Below are positions 14,445 through 14,688 of a stretch of DNA of 14,688 nt, piece after piece; position 1 is the stretch's first letter, and each line of letters starts with the position of its first letter. Source of the stretch: Bacillota bacterium (GTDB lineage Bacteria > Bacillota > Clostridia > Lachnospirales > Lachnospiraceae); assembly GCA_023428885.1 (NCBI GenBank), contig JAEYWQ010000088.1, forward strand, positions 1 through 14,688. The letters run 5' to 3'. Under the pieces are notes generated by a model. That model was given only the letters and a program-made list of their open reading frames with translations. It searched no databases and had not been told where the DNA came from. Position numbers and translations under genes: made by a program.

Positions 14445-14556
14445 TTGATTGATCTTGTCCTTGATTGATCTTGTCTTTGGCTGATCTTGTCTTTGGCTGA
14501 TCTTGTCCTTGGCTGATCTTGTCCTTGGCTGACCTTGTCCTTATCTGATCTTGTCT
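14445..14556. repeat. Seven-unit 16-bp tandem repeat (minisatellite)
   Basis: Seven head-to-tail units have the plus-strand consensus TTGGCTGATCTTGTCC, starting at 14445, 14461, 14477, 14493, 14509, 14525 and 14541. Differences are confined to a few positions; the units at 14493 and 14509 are identical. Six of the seven contain GATC. Degenerate traces extend left to about 14410. The array lies between the LysR-type gene, whose stop is 3 bases away, and the AraC/GyrI gene. There are no spacers, so it is not CRISPR. Confidence 0.92.
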
Positions 14557-14559
14557 TTT

Positions 14560-14688
14560 CTAAACCTTACTGTTTTCATTTACCTTTCTGTATGGTAGAT
14601 ATTCAAGAAATCGTTTGGCTGCTAATGGAAGATCCCTTTGATTACGCATCGCAATTCCAATTTTTCGATAGGCTGGTATCTCTAACTC
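14560..14688 (-). CDS. LysR-family regulator, C-terminal end only (runs off the window)
   Basis: The last 42 codons of a minus-strand gene are present; the rest lies beyond 14688. The residues YRKIGIAMRNQRDLPLAAKRFLEYL match the end of a LysR-type substrate-binding domain, where an IGIA-R strand is followed by a closing helix, and a short tail ends at TAG 14562-14560. It is a transcription factor of unknown target. The frame is open again for 42 codons after this TAG, through the 16-bp array, up to TAA at 14433-14431. With so few residues, the family call is good but not certain. Confidence 0.7.
   Translation of the reverse strand, partial: ELEIPAYRKIGIAMRNQRDLPLAAKRFLEYLPYRKVNENSKV

Noticed and set aside
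14445..14556. CRISPR array
   Set aside because: Units are contiguous 16-mers without spacers, and no cas genes are present.

Overview
The window looks like chromosomal DNA from a low-GC Gram-positive anaerobe. The best guess is Clostridia, family Lachnospiraceae, close to Lachnoclostridium/Clostridium phytofermentans. The basis is AT-rich codon use, strong AGGAGG-type ribosome binding sites, sigma-A-type promoters, and the protein families present (TGS-less ThrRS, M3 oligoendopeptidase, YmaF, DUF1413, DUF5680, DUF1538 with a PII-like partner). The assignment rests on family recognition only. No rRNA, tRNA, CRISPR array, prophage or insertion sequence was seen.

Layout. Positions 1-60 hold a short hairpin repeat, then thrS (threonyl-tRNA synthetase, +) and, convergent across a shared terminator, an M3 zinc oligoendopeptidase (-). 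Next come a His-rich YmaF-family gene (+) with a 12-bp inverted repeat just upstream, and a stand-alone condensation-domain acyltransferase (-). A cold-shock protein and a small HMA-fold protein that has lost its CxxC follow as a two-gene unit (+) with its own terminator. A secreted metallo-beta-lactamase-fold lipoprotein (+) and an AraC-type regulator (+) come next, and then an XRE/DUF5680 regulator (-).

From 9181 to 11770 lies the most system-like part, all on the minus strand: a DUF1413 small protein, a membrane protein with two DUF1538 halves, and a protein with two tandem PII-like domains. A near-consensus promoter overlapped by an 11-bp inverted repeat sits at the head and a terminator at the tail. 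The transporter and PII genes overlap and are probably translationally coupled. I infer a transporter with its PII-type gate or sensor.

The 441-base gap 11696-12136 contains that promoter/operator, a compound hairpin repeat whose core also occurs at the window start, and a minus-strand terminator. After it come a MmcQ/YjbR protein and a CDP-alcohol phosphatidyltransferase (both -), then a 44-codon gene (13279-13413, -) with an ideal ribosome binding site and its own terminator. An AraC/GyrI-like regulator (-) follows. A seven-unit 16-bp tandem array then abuts the stop codon of a LysR-type regulator that runs off the right edge.
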